From positions 12,556,451 through 12,620,450 of the forward strand of contig CAXKWD010000011.1 of assembly GCA_964059195.1 (NCBI GenBank): a DNA stretch of 64,000 nucleotides, in the 5' to 3' direction. The DNA comes from Ectobius pallidus (taxonomy: Eukaryota; Arthropoda; Insecta; Blattodea; Ectobiidae). Each line of letters starts with the position of its first letter. Position 1 is the first letter of the stretch. The translations under genes and the position numbers were made by a program. Of the stretch, positions 1 to 9,680 are shown one piece after another. A model generated the notes under the pieces. It was given only the letters and a program-made list of their open reading frames with translations. It was not told the origin of the DNA and did not search any database.

Positions 1-1450
1 GTGACCTGTGTCAACATTATTTTTTTTATGGTGAGTGAGGGAAGAATGTAACGACGCAAATAGCGACGTGCATAATCAACGATAGGAGACCATTCCTAAA
101 CAAAGGAAGGGTTGGGGGACCGCAACTAATCGATATTGAACATTTTCATGATTATCGATACTGCCCTGAATTTTATTTGAATTACAGAAAAGGAGAGGTG
201 CGCATGCGTCGACGGTGAATCGACGAGGGAGACGTGCGGAACCTGAAAGACGGTTAGTAGTACGTGCCTGACCACGAGAGAGAGAAGTTGAAAAGGCAGA
301 AGGGAGAAGACGAGATTGGGATGTGTGACAGCGGTAGAGGCGTTCTGGCATAATGGTGTGTCAGACTTCCATCTAAAGGAAATTCTGGTTGTGAACTTCC
401 TTGACACGGCTATATGGAGATAGTCATTAATCAGAAGAATACACCAAGTCGGCCAGTACGAGACACCGCTACAGCGAACATCAGCTGTGAGAGTGAGTCG
501 TGACTGCTCGCTCTGAATAAGAGCAGATATGGACATCAGGAAGTAATGGAAGACAACTCAGGATCGGAGGATAAGTTGGACATCACTGGTTGAGTATAGT
601 CGTCTAGACTTTTTTTTTATTGTTTGGAGAGTGAGAAAATTGAGATATCCTTTTTTTTTAAGGATGGTTTCTAAGTCATGTATGGCGATTAGACACCGTA
701 TGGAATAATAGAATAGAATAGATTAGAAACATAGAAGTGAGAATTCTAGAAGTAAAGTGATGAAATCCAGTAATCCAACTATTTTCTATTTCTGGTCTAA
801 ATTAATTATAAAAGAGCAGTCTAGAGCCTAACAACTGAATGCCAAAGATATATCTCTTCACTTTAAGTTTTTTTGGGTAATTGTCCCACGAATGAATACA
901 TAGCTAGGGGCAATTGGTGATGCTCATATAAACTTTGTTATTTTTGAGACAGGACGCGAGGGGAGTAAGGAAGAAAGGTAATTAAGGGGCATGCTTAGTA
1001 CTTCTTACGAGGGCCCCTCCCTCTTGGGTTTCGTTCAGGTGACGGGTGACTATCTATAAATAGATTTCATGCTGGCCTGTAATGTTAAGTTATGTTTTTT
1101 ATAGAGATTTATCTACAAGCGAAGGTGTATGGAATATGGTAGAGGGGGATAAGAAGTGGAAAGATTGAAGGGCAAAAGAAGGCCTACGAGTGGTAGTGCA
1201 TTAGGTGTGTACCATTGGAAAATTTACATGTTAGGGTAGAAGTAGAAGTCACTAAAGGGGTTATAGAGAAGCTTACTAATCTGGGCGTGAATTAGTTTCA
1301 GTTAGAATTCTAGGGAATTTAGAGACAAAAGAAGATTGGGTGCCCATGCTAAAGAGTAGTAACGTAAGAAGTAGGAAAACTAGAATAACCACCGAGTGAA
1401 TTAAATCAATGGTATAAGCTGAAGGGAACTCTACTTAAAGAAAGAAAGGG

Positions 1451-1547
1451 GTTAAAAGATAATAGCTGATGACTGGTCAGGTTAGAAAGAGGAGAGTGAG
1501 TTGAAAGATAACAACAAATGATTGGTTAGGTTAGAAAGAGGAGAATA
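1451..1547. repeat. Two-copy tandem duplication, ~48-bp unit
   Basis: Two imperfect adjacent copies share GGTTAGAAAGAGGAGA and the preceding AAAGATAA-type segment. The period is about 48 bp. No function is implied. Confidence 0.6.
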
Positions 1548-2383
1548 GGAAATTGCGAGTAGTGTACTGATGATAAGTAGTTTATTAGCAAGTACCAGAG
1601 ATTGTAAGGGTGAGGTGAGGGAACGCCGGAAGTATCCCGAATCAAACAAATAAAATCTGGTAGTAGGCAAGGCCTATACTAGTAACATATAAAGAAAAGA
1701 AATTTATGAGAGATTGTGAAAGCCATCGATGTTGGAGGCGAACAACGGCCCCACGTGCCTCTAGGAGAGAGTGTCAGGGACCTCTGACGTCGATTTACAA
1801 AATTGTATTTTTGTTTGCGGCCCATTAATATTTTCCCGGTTGCAGGAGAGGAGTCAGATTGTTTGTAACTCAAGATCTAGACGTCGCTCCTGTATCGGTG
1901 GTCTATCGCCACAGTCACTCTGTGGGTATAGGCCTAAACTTCTATTTCTTTCTTCGTGAGACTGTCTTTTCTATCTATCTTTAAATACAATTCTTCATGG
2001 ACTAAGCTGACAAATAGACTAATATAGGAGACATAGGTGGGATTATTGAATGTAACCTGTAGAGTTAAGGACTGGATTATAAATTGAAAACCTTTATTTA
2101 TTCTAAAGAAAAAAAAAAAGGGGGTATAATATATATATTGAAACATCTTGAAGTTGCAAATGTAAGTGACTACACAAGTTAATAGTAAATAATACGAGAC
2201 GTTCTAGTAGATACCTGGAAACACAAAAAAAAAAGAAAGAAGGTTAAAATAATTAATTAGGAATTTGTTATTGTTGAACAGAGAACGTACTTATACAGTT
2301 AAAATTGGGTATACTAACCTTGAATAATCAAATATTATCCTACCAATAAAAATGTTGAATGGTTAATGTAGTGTAAATGTAAT

Positions 2384-2607
2384 TTATTGTATATAAGATT
2401 GTTATTGTTGAAAAGAGAAAATAATATATTAAATAAATTATGGTCATTGTTATGCAGAGTAAATTAACGTGAAGTCTAGCCATCAAAAAGTTTGGCGCTC
2501 AGTGAGTTATTGTATATAAGATTGTTATTGTTGAAAAAAAAGAAAAAATAATATATTAAATAAATTATGGTTATTGTTATGCAAAGTAAATTAACGTGAA
2601 GTTCAGA
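2384..2607. repeat. Two-copy tandem duplication, ~124-bp period
   Basis: A ~97-bp segment starting TTATTGTATATAAGATTG and running through TAAATTAACGTGAAG occurs at 2384-2480 and again at 2508-2605. A spacer containing TTTGGCGCTCAGTGAG separates the copies. TGGCGCTCA resembles primer-binding-site sequence next to some LTRs, but I see no LTR pair, polypurine tract or gag/pol frame, so an LTR-element origin is only a guess. Confidence 0.6.
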
Positions 2608-3199
2608 TTTTTGACCCTTATCCTTGTAATGGTTTGAGAGTCGCTGATTTTTGGGCTAAGTATATACTTTGGTAGTGAACACTGAAAAAGGAGAAAAAGG
2701 AGAAATAGAGAGAGAAGCAAAATAATTAAAGAAAGATAAACCCGAACCCAACTCCCGTCTCCACTGTTAACTTAAAAGCTAGTCGAGGGGCATGTAGGTA
2801 CATAGCCTGTGTATCTATAATTTAATTTGTGTCTGGGCTGATACATAAAAAAAAAAAGAAGAAAAGAGGAAGCGTATTGATGATGGCGCCCGTTAATATA
2901 AATTTTCATCAATATTATCAAGACTGGGTAAATTGTTAAAAGAAAGAGAAAGTAGACTGAGAGTAGGAAATTTGCAATCACCCGGTGTCAAAGGTAGTTG
3001 TACTGAGTGTTGGAATGTGGACTATGCAGGCAGTGTTATGATGACACGACAGGTGCATGAGCGACCTTGTTTTGTAGGAGTTCAGTAAACTTATGTACTA
3101 CGATTGAGAATAATCACATGTTAGTCGTCACAGATTTTGGCGAAGAATTTTGGCGAAGATTTAATCCAAGAAGTTAAGGAACTTTATAGCATAAAGTAA

Positions 3200-3739
3200 G
3201 AAAAGCCCGTCACAAACCTCTGTCGGCGATGCCGTAGAGAGACTGAAACATTGGCACATGTCCTGGGATCCTGCCCGTATGGTGAGCTACTGAGAAACGC
3301 CAGGCATCATCAGATCCGAACTGAAATTGCAGACCTCCTACGTGAGAAAGGTTTCAAAGTCTTCGAGGAGGTCCATGGTGTGGCCACAAACGGAAGCCAC
3401 CGCCGTATTGACATGCTTGTATACGCTGAAGATTTGTTAGAGGGATACATTCTTGACCCGACTATAAGATTTGAAAAACACAGAGGTCAACCAGAAGAGG
3501 TCAATAAAGAGAAACAACTAATATATGAACCTACAATTCCATACTACCTGGAAAAGTACCACCTGAAAGAAATAAAAATATACGGCATGTTAATAGGAGC
3601 TCGAGGCACAATTCCACGTCATGTAGTTAACATCTGGAAACAATTTCAACTAGACGTGCAGAAGCTGAAGGATTTAGTTCTTCTTGCTTTGAAGGGATCA
3701 CTGCGTATTTATAGGCATCATTGTTATAATTTGACATAG
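3200..3739 (+). pseudogene. R2-like non-LTR retrotransposon, C-terminal zinc knuckle and restriction-like endonuclease (5'-truncated)
   Basis: The open frame begins just after a TAA at 3197 and has no good start codon, so this is the 3' end of a longer ORF. Its first residues carry a CCHC knuckle, C-X2-C-X8-H-X4-C (LCRRC then LAHVLGSC). A run follows that is typical of the restriction-like endonuclease at the C-terminus of R2/R4-type polyproteins: RNARHHQIR, EEVHGVA, RRIDMLVY, then LDPTIRFE. The Asp in RRIDML and the Asp in LDPT are the likely PD-(D/E)xK metal ligands. In the family this domain nicks the target before reverse transcription. No RT motifs are present upstream, so the copy is a short 5'-truncated insertion. 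The ~160 codons are uninterrupted, which suggests modest age. The clade (R2, R4 or relative) is not resolved. Confidence 0.8.
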
Positions 3740-6334
3740 TGTTTTATAATTCTATAGATTTCTGCTATATATGTTAATGCTTTATGTTTAACAATTCATT
3801 TATAGATAAGATTGCGTTGTATATTATACTTTGTCACTAGGCAGCCTACAGTGGTAGGAAGTGTTGAAAATAAGTAAAATATATAGGCAAGTGACATATT
3901 TATATGTATATCGCATAATAGACATGAACAAATTTTGCATATGGCTTAAATTACAATTAGCCAGTATTACACATACTGCAGTCTTACATATTCGTAATAC
4001 GGAACAAATAAATAGTGATTGTGGAAAAAATCCAATTAGGGATAACATTGAAAACACATACTTGATGAAACCTAGAAACCAAAGAAGGTTCTTTTAGGAG
4101 TATGCTCGTTCGGCTGTTTATTCCTCTGTGCAGGCCTGTTGCGGGTAAAGGCTCTTCGTATTTTATTATGATCTGGGATTAAGAAGTTCCTTTGCACGTC
4201 ATTTCATTTAAATTAAAATGATAAGGGTATTTTGCTTGTACGTAAAGAACGTATATAATCTGAGAAGAGGCTGTAAGGAATTTGATATAGATTTCTAAAT
4301 TTCTAAATATGATTGTATAATGAAAATGGCTATATTTGTTGTTACATGAAGATGACTTAAAAGAGTGGATTCCTTGGGTTTTATTTTAGAATTCCCTCAG
4401 CTATCTAGATTATAGTAAAGGATACGCGAAATTTTTATATAATGATTTTATAATTATTTATTTAATATATACAATTATATTATATATAATATATATAATT
4501 AAAATGAAGATTCATTTTATAAATCACGTTCCAGAAGCCAAGAGATTCTCCGGGAGACCTCGGAAATGATGAACTACTCACTTCCCAATAGACTGGAATC
4601 CTAGGATTAAGATAAGGAGAGAAAAAGACGTTTCTTCATAGAGATAGAAATGAAATAAGTAGACCAGTATCTTAATTGCAGTATCTCCCAAAAGGTATTT
4701 TGTTTTTATGAACTCATAATTACACGAAACCTACGATAATTAATTTGGGAAAAAAATAACACAACGGGTTTTTAATATAAATAATAAACTCAAAGAAAAT
4801 AGTTTGCCTAAATATAGCCTACAACGTGTAACAAATTTAAAGTTTACAACTTCCACTGTATCAATTAAACCTAACTTGCTTATATCCTAAAGATGATATA
4901 CTACAGAGAAAACAGAGCAGAAAGGAGTACACTTTCTTGGGATCCCAATCGTTACAGAAAAATTGAATTTTTTCACAATGTTAGACATAGCAGCAGAGTT
5001 CGTTGTGAATTTTGAGCTCAAAGCATCATAAGGTAGCATTACTTACAGCTGCTACTGAATTAATTACTCTAAAAATAATTGAGGGGAGGTTTCACAAAAC
5101 TTAACATCTAACAAATTTTCAAATTTGAGGTATTGGTATACCCTTACGTTTTAGAAACAGCTGAATTCATTGGCGTACTCGAAATTAAGCTAAAATAAAT
5201 TTCAACTGACGTTAATGGTGGATGAAGTGACAGAATTTTCACAAAACTTGAAATACACTGGTAAAGGGTTTTTACAAAAGTGAATATCTACAAATCACTC
5301 ATTGGATCTTGATATTCTTTACTTAAATGTTCACGGTAAGTGCCTAATTCTTGGTAAAGACTGGCAAATATTTTATTTGAAAATAAGATCTATTGGCATT
5401 TTGAAGAAGAAGCTTCTATTCGAAATGACTGACCTCCGTGTTGTGCAATATAAGAAGGGACAGGCGTCTCTGAAAGCAACATACACAAGGTTCAGTATTG
5501 AAGTTCTTAAGCCCAGAGTAAGTAATTGCAAAGACCACTGATACAGCAATGAAACTTCCATTCATAAATCATGTTATACGGCTCACGCTATACGAAGGAA
5601 AATGGTGTGCGCCAATCCCTGCTGACTCTTTGTGCGCTGATGCTGCACTGAAGATAGAAAGAGAGTGTAGATTTCCAGCGACTACTCCCGGGAGGTGCGT
5701 GATTGATCAACAATATTACTTAGCATTCAAAACCTCATAGCTCAACAACCAAGTCTCGTAAAAACTTGGCTTTTCTACAGCTGGCTTCAGAAACATATCT
5801 TCTTTCTCGCGGTATACTTTGAATTTTTGGTTTGAGTATAGTTTCTTGCTGCGCAAATTAAATTGCACAACGTGACGCTTCAGGTAGGCGCGAAGTTACC
5901 TAAACTCGGCAACACTGCCTTGTTATCATTCGCTACTCACATAGGCGGGTCCCGCTATAGCCCCACCCGATCTTCCTTCGTACAGCGTGAGCTGTATAGT
6001 GTAATAAAGAGTGTTGACATAAAAAAAGTTACTGAAATACTTCGATGTGTCTTCAGAAGAAGCTTTAACATATTTTTATGAAGACGCGGGGGGTGGGGAA
6101 GATAATGCTGCGTCTGTGTATCTTCATGAAAGAGCTTCACATTAGATGCTAATATTGGGTTTATCAGTGAAGTGTCCTGTTCTGGTTATGATTTTATTAT
6201 TGACACTATTGTTGGACAAAATTATTTGATGATAAAAGAGAACAAAGTCATGTAAATGACTGAAATATATTATTCTACTTTTTACTGTACAAAATACTTT
6301 AAATGTCAAAGGATAGTATGTTTTTTCTTGACTT
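3740..6334. other. Gap without recognisable genes
   Basis: No gene is supported. It holds a strongly AT-rich patch (about 4436-4502), short unrelated open frames, and a small hairpin near 6077-6129 where ATGAAGA and TCTTCAT flank a G-rich loop. The 5863-6081 frame reads plausibly but has no motif I recognise. Confidence 0.5.
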
Positions 6335-6420
6335 TTCCACTCATACGCCGCGTGTTTTATATCGACCAATAACGTTTAACAATTCCTCGGATATAGACCA
6401 ATCACGATCGTTTATCTTAT
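6335..6420 (-). repeat. Dispersed 0.6-kb repeat, minus copy, outer part before the insertion
   Basis: The reverse complement matches the end of the repeat copies at 13114-13715 and 54671-55295, sharing TATATCCGAGGAATTG, a CCAATATCAAAC-like run and GTGGAATAGTCA-like sequence. The match breaks at about 6420 and resumes at about 11889. This shows that the 5.5-kb retroelement between them was inserted into one pre-existing copy. Confidence 0.8.
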
Positions 6421-6447
6421 AATATACCAATAATATATTATAATACC

Positions 6448-6510
6448 AAGATGGCGGCGCGAGGTGGAAGAGTCCTTCGTAGCAGTGCGGCAAAGTTTTT
6501 ACAAATGTGA
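6448..6510 (+). promoter_or_regulatory. AAGATGGCGGC motif and 19-codon leader ORF at the retroelement 5' end
   Basis: AAGATGGCGGC (6448-6458) lies about 30 bp inside the 5' boundary of the insertion. It matches the YY1/Pleiohomeotic consensus and overlaps an ATG (6451) with a good context. That ATG opens a 19-codon Ala/Arg-rich ORF ending TGA at 6508-6510, which overlaps the following RT frame. YY1 sites near the 5' end direct start-site choice in mammalian L1, so a promoter role is plausible. An ATGGCGG word is expected about twice by chance in this window, so the motif alone is weak evidence. A captured first exon of a host gene is another possibility. Confidence 0.35.
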
Positions 6511-7453
6511 TAACTAAGTATTTAGAGGAATATACAGAAGACACATTGGGTGATTACCAGTGCGGTTTTAGAAAGTCTCGCTCCACGACCGACCACTTAT
6601 TCCAACTGAGACAGATACTGGAGAAAACATATGAATATAATGTAGTGCTGCATCAATTATTCATTGACTTTAAGCAAGCATATGATAGCATAAACCGGCA
6701 ACAATTGTTTAACGTAATGAGAGAATTTGGCATACCAACAAAGCTAATAAATTTAATCAAGATAACATTGCAGAAAACCACTAACCAAATACAAATTAAT
6801 GGAAGAAGATCAGAAAACTTTGAAACTAAGAGTGGCTTGAGACAAGGGGATGCATTGTCGACATTGTTGTTTAATTTGGCCTTGGAAAAGATAGTCAGAA
6901 GTATAGAGATTAACCCAGGTGGAACCATTATGAATAGATCTATACAATACTTAGCTTACGCTGATGATCTGGTAATGATAGCTAGAGCTTTATCAGCACT
7001 TAAGGAGGCCAATGAACAAACAACGAAAGTAACAAAAGAATTAGGTTTAGAAATCAACGTGGAGAAAACTGTATATATGAATACATCTAAAGTAAAACCA
7101 AGAAATGACAATAATGAAATAGTAATAAATGAGATAAAATATAAAGAAGTTGATAAATTCAAATATTTGGGTTCATTGGTCACCTTTGATAACGACTGTA
7201 GCGAAGAAATCAAAGAGAGAATATCGGCAGGTAATAGATGCTTCTTTGCCTTGGCCAGAACTATGAGGACAAGATACCTGTCTAAGCAAACTAAACTACA
7301 GATTTATAACACAATAATAAAACCTGTTGTGATGTATGGATGTGAAACTTGGGTGATGTCGGAAAGCATAATGGCTCAGTTGGAAAGATGGGAAAGAAAA
7401 ATATTAAGGAAAATATATGGACCGATTAAAGACAAAGAGGGGTGGAGAAAAAG
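6483..7453 (+). pseudogene. Reverse-transcriptase domain of a second non-LTR family (5'- and 3'-truncated)
   Basis: The open frame begins after a TAG at 6480-6482. It carries RT blocks in order: YQCGFRKSRST, FIDFKQAYDSI (about residue 52 of the ORF starting at GTG 6507), GLRQGDALS (about 110), YADDLVMIA (about 151), KYLGSLVT and YGCETW (about 278). It ends in the GPIKDKEGWR region near 7453. The catalytic Asp residues in FIDF and YADD are intact. The fingers N-terminal region and the C-terminal thumb/tail are missing. The style (YADD, YGCETW, WxRxIxxKIYGP) is that of RTE/BovB-like or a related arthropod family; the clade is not resolved. It differs from the CR1-type RT in ORF2 of the same insertion. 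Confidence 0.8.
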
Positions 7454-8780
7454 CTCTAATACTAGTGGTAATAAGTGCAGTGAACTTGAAAACAGTGAAT
7501 TACACAGTACTCTAATGAATAGGGCAAGCAGTGCATCGTATAATTTTGATAAAATCAAGGGGATGTGCAGTGAAAATGGTGCTGAAAACTTGAATGACGA
7601 CAAGGACAGCATAACCTCACTCCACAAAATCATAGAATTATTACCTAAAGATCTATATGGAGCTATAAATGAAATAAAGGTACTTAAAGATGAGAACGTT
7701 TACCTGAATGAAAGACTTAATGAATTTTTAGAGCTGCCTTTAAGTAATATAGGATGTCAGAGAACATCAGACATATGCCTGGCAAGAAACGTGGAAACGA
7801 GAAAATCACATGAAGCTCTACAAGACATTATTGAAGAAAGATCACACGAAGAAGCAGGAAACCTTGTGTTTAATAGAAATCTTACTACCAATACTCAGAC
7901 ATCAAGAACCGACACACAAAAATCGGACGATAATCTTCAACACAATGTAGGGGTGAGTTGGAGCGAATCTAACCTAAGAGACGAGTTGAGTCAATCAAGA
8001 GTGTGGGAAACAGTGCAATATAAACGAGGGCGTTCACTTTCAAACATAGAACAGATAAATTACGATAAATCTTTCCCTCCACTTAGGAATAGATTTGAAC
8101 CTCTCCTCATACAAAATGGTAGTGTAAATGACGCTGAGCCTGCCTTATCCACAATCAACTCTAGGCCTACAGAGGCGGGTATCACAACCCAGAAAAGTTC
8201 AAAGGTAAAAAAACCAAAAATATCTCTGTATACGGACAGTTATGGTAGAGGACTATCATCCCGGCTGAACAATGACAAAAATCTCAAGAGGTTTGAAATC
8301 AACGGTTTTGTGAAACCGAGTGCGTGTTTTCGAGAAGTGGCTTCTTCGGTTCAAAGAGATACGGCGGATTTTCCCTCTGATGATATGGTAGTACTGATTG
8401 CTGGTGCTAATGATGTGTCCAAAAACAACACGCGGGATGCAGTAAAGGGACTAAAGAGGACTTTATCATCTCTTACACATACAAATGTCGTAGTGGTGAA
8501 TATTCCTCATAGACACGAACTTCCAATATGGTCATGTGTAAATAAGGAGGTAGAAAAATCAAACGAACGATATAGGGACATCTGTAAACATTTTAGGAAT
8601 GTAAGTACTATTAAAGTTAATAAATGTAATCGCAGTATGCACACAAGACATGGCCAACACTTTAGTAATATTGGCAAAGATACGTTGTGTAGTATAATAA
8701 CCAAAATTATAAAAGACAGACTTATGAATAATCCTAAACCTATACCTCTTGGATTCAGGGGAGTTAGTTTTTTAGAGTAA
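6507..8780 (+). CDS. Fused open reading frame: foreign RT segment + CR1-group ORF1
   Basis: This is a single uninterrupted 757-codon frame. Residues ~1-315 are the RT segment described separately; residues ~316-336 correspond to what was probably 5' UTR of the CR1-group element. From Met337 (ATG 7515) the frame is ORF1. The frame matches across the join without a stop, by chance or selection. The first codon is GTG; no upstream ATG is in frame before the stop at 6480, so translation of the full fusion is doubtful and the ATG at 7515 is the likelier start. If translated, the product would tie a second RT to an RNA-binding/esterase protein. Confidence 0.6.
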   Translation: MITKYLEEYTEDTLGDYQCGFRKSRSTTDHLFQLRQILEKTYEYNVVLHQLFIDFKQAYDSINRQQLFNVMREFGIPTKLINLIKITLQKTTNQIQINGRRSENFETKSGLRQGDALSTLLFNLALEKIVRSIEINPGGTIMNRSIQYLAYADDLVMIARALSALKEANEQTTKVTKELGLEINVEKTVYMNTSKVKPRNDNNEIVINEIKYKEVDKFKYLGSLVTFDNDCSEEIKERISAGNRCFFALARTMRTRYLSKQTKLQIYNTIIKPVVMYGCETWVMSESIMAQLERWERKILRKIYGPIKDKEGWRKSSNTSGNKCSELENSELHSTLMNRASSASYNFDKIKGMCSENGAENLNDDKDSITSLHKIIELLPKDLYGAINEIKVLKDENVYLNERLNEFLELPLSNIGCQRTSDICLARNVETRKSHEALQDIIEERSHEEAGNLVFNRNLTTNTQTSRTDTQKSDDNLQHNVGVSWSESNLRDELSQSRVWETVQYKRGRSLSNIEQINYDKSFPPLRNRFEPLLIQNGSVNDAEPALSTINSRPTEAGITTQKSSKVKKPKISLYTDSYGRGLSSRLNNDKNLKRFEINGFVKPSACFREVASSVQRDTADFPSDDMVVLIAGANDVSKNNTRDAVKGLKRTLSSLTHTNVVVVNIPHRHELPIWSCVNKEVEKSNERYRDICKHFRNVSTIKVNKCNRSMHTRHGQHFSNIGKDTLCSIITKIIKDRLMNNPKPIPLGFRGVSFLE
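7515..8780 (+). CDS. ORF1 protein with SGNH/GDSL-like esterase domain, CR1-group retrotransposon
   Basis: The frame is 421 codons from ATG 7515 to TAA 8778-8780. The N-terminal part has a short heptad-rich stretch (IKVLKDENVYLNERL) consistent with a coiled coil. A long Ser/Asn/Gln-rich linker follows. From about 8200 comes an SGNH-type domain: YTDSYGRGL (nucleophile-Ser block), LIAGANDVS (GxND block III) and HGQHFSNIGKD (His block V). ORF1 proteins with such esterase domains are known from CR1, L2 and related elements, where they bind nucleic acid and act in the RNP. No CCHC knuckle is seen. The frame is intact and ends exactly at the frameshift cassette that leads into ORF2. Confidence 0.8.
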   Translation: MNRASSASYNFDKIKGMCSENGAENLNDDKDSITSLHKIIELLPKDLYGAINEIKVLKDENVYLNERLNEFLELPLSNIGCQRTSDICLARNVETRKSHEALQDIIEERSHEEAGNLVFNRNLTTNTQTSRTDTQKSDDNLQHNVGVSWSESNLRDELSQSRVWETVQYKRGRSLSNIEQINYDKSFPPLRNRFEPLLIQNGSVNDAEPALSTINSRPTEAGITTQKSSKVKKPKISLYTDSYGRGLSSRLNNDKNLKRFEINGFVKPSACFREVASSVQRDTADFPSDDMVVLIAGANDVSKNNTRDAVKGLKRTLSSLTHTNVVVVNIPHRHELPIWSCVNKEVEKSNERYRDICKHFRNVSTIKVNKCNRSMHTRHGQHFSNIGKDTLCSIITKIIKDRLMNNPKPIPLGFRGVSFLE

Positions 8781-8817
8781 GCCCTAGGCCTATAGTAGAA
8801 CAGAAGCCAGGCCTGGG
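8768..8817 (+). promoter_or_regulatory. Candidate -1 programmed ribosomal frameshift signal between ORF1 and ORF2
   Basis: T TTT TTA (8768-8774) is in the ORF1 zero frame as AGT TTT TTA, the X XXY YYZ layout. A 7-nt spacer containing the ORF1 stop codon follows. Then comes a stem: CCC/AGGCCT at 8782-8791 (one bulged T) pairing with AGGCCTGGG at 8809-8817, with a 17-nt loop. A -1 slip enters the ORF2 frame, which is open from 8768. ORF2 has no in-frame ATG before 8903, and that ATG lies after the first catalytic block of the endonuclease. AGGCCT is self-complementary, which makes part of the stem cheap to obtain by chance. Confidence 0.55.
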
Positions 8818-9562
8818 ACTAGACACTGCTGAGTTAAAAATTGGCTATCTCAATGTTCAAGGTTTAGAAGGGAAATGCAACATTTTAAATGAATTTTCAA
8901 ATATGAACAGGTTTGACGTTCTTTGTTTAAATGAACATTGGAAAAGTAAGGATGAGATAAGCTTCAAAAAACTTGAAGACTTTCAATTAATAAACAGCTT
9001 TTGTAGAAAACACCATATCCATGGCGGCGTGTCAGTATATGTTAAACAATCACTATCTTTAAATTGTTGCATGTTAGACATAGAATATTTCTGTTCAGAG
9101 CTGGATTTTGAGGTCACAGGATTGTGTCTCAAAAACATGAAGCTAATTGTTATAGTTGTATATAGATCACCTAATGGAAATGTTGTAAACTTTCTTGAAA
9201 AGTTAGAAGAACTGTTGACTTTTTTGAACAGGCCTACGTGGAAAAAATTTAATGTTGTTGTTGGGGGGGATTTTAATTCACATTTCGATGTTACAAAGGA
9301 AAATCAAAGCACCACAAGGGATTTTATTAATATTCTTAGACAATTCAATTTTAATTATATTAACTCTAAGCCGACTAGAGGGCAAGCGTGCCTGGACAAC
9401 ATTTTTACTAATATCAATAGATCATATGTGTTTTCTAATGTTGTTCATTTCCCTTACTCTGATCATGACTCTGTATGTATTACAGTGAATAATATTACGT
9501 TAAATGGTATCAATTATTTAGAAAACAAGGTTATGGTTACAAGGCCAATAAACGAAAACTAA
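8768..9562 (+). pseudogene. ORF2 part 1: AP-like endonuclease (APE) domain, interrupted by TAA
   Basis: This is the -1 frame relative to ORF1. The endonuclease blocks appear in order: GYLNVQGLEG (catalytic Asn, ~8841), LCLNEHW (metal-binding Glu), GGVSVYVK, VVYRSPNG, GGDFNSHFD (~9263-9290) and YSDHDSV (~9456-9476). All expected catalytic residues of the EEP/APE fold are present. In the family this domain nicks the target DNA to prime reverse transcription. The frame ends at TAA 9560-9562, but homology-like sequence continues in the same frame to about 9705, so the TAA looks like a point nonsense change. The first in-frame ATG (8903) would remove the catalytic Asn, which supports entry by frameshifting or reinitiation. 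Confidence 0.85.
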
Positions 9563-9680
9563 ATTTGTAATTTTAAAGATGCCCTTTCTGAGGTTAGATG
9601 GCAGGATTTTTATAATAACAATATACAATGCCCTGCAGACACTACTTTTAAACGTTTTGTAGATGTGTTCTTAATGCATT

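Larger units (their letters stand above)
1..3199. other. Unrecognised intergenic DNA
   Basis: No gene, transposon end or RNA gene could be supported here. Open frames are short and low-complexity. The stretch from about 900 to 1550 is purine-rich on the plus strand, and 2100-2900 is AT-rich with A and T runs. Two small tandem duplications inside it are listed separately. An isolated pyrimidine tract plus AG near 1840-1855 resembles a 3' splice site, but there is no partner exon that I can support. Confidence 0.5.

Noticed and set aside
126..536. 136-codon minus frame at the window start
   Set aside because: It is Ser/Leu-rich with no motif, and opposite an equally open unrelated frame; not supportable as a gene.
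2470..2510. LTR/primer-binding-site reading of TTTGGCGCTCAGTGAG
   Set aside because: No LTR pair, TSD, polypurine tract or gag/pol frame was found around it.
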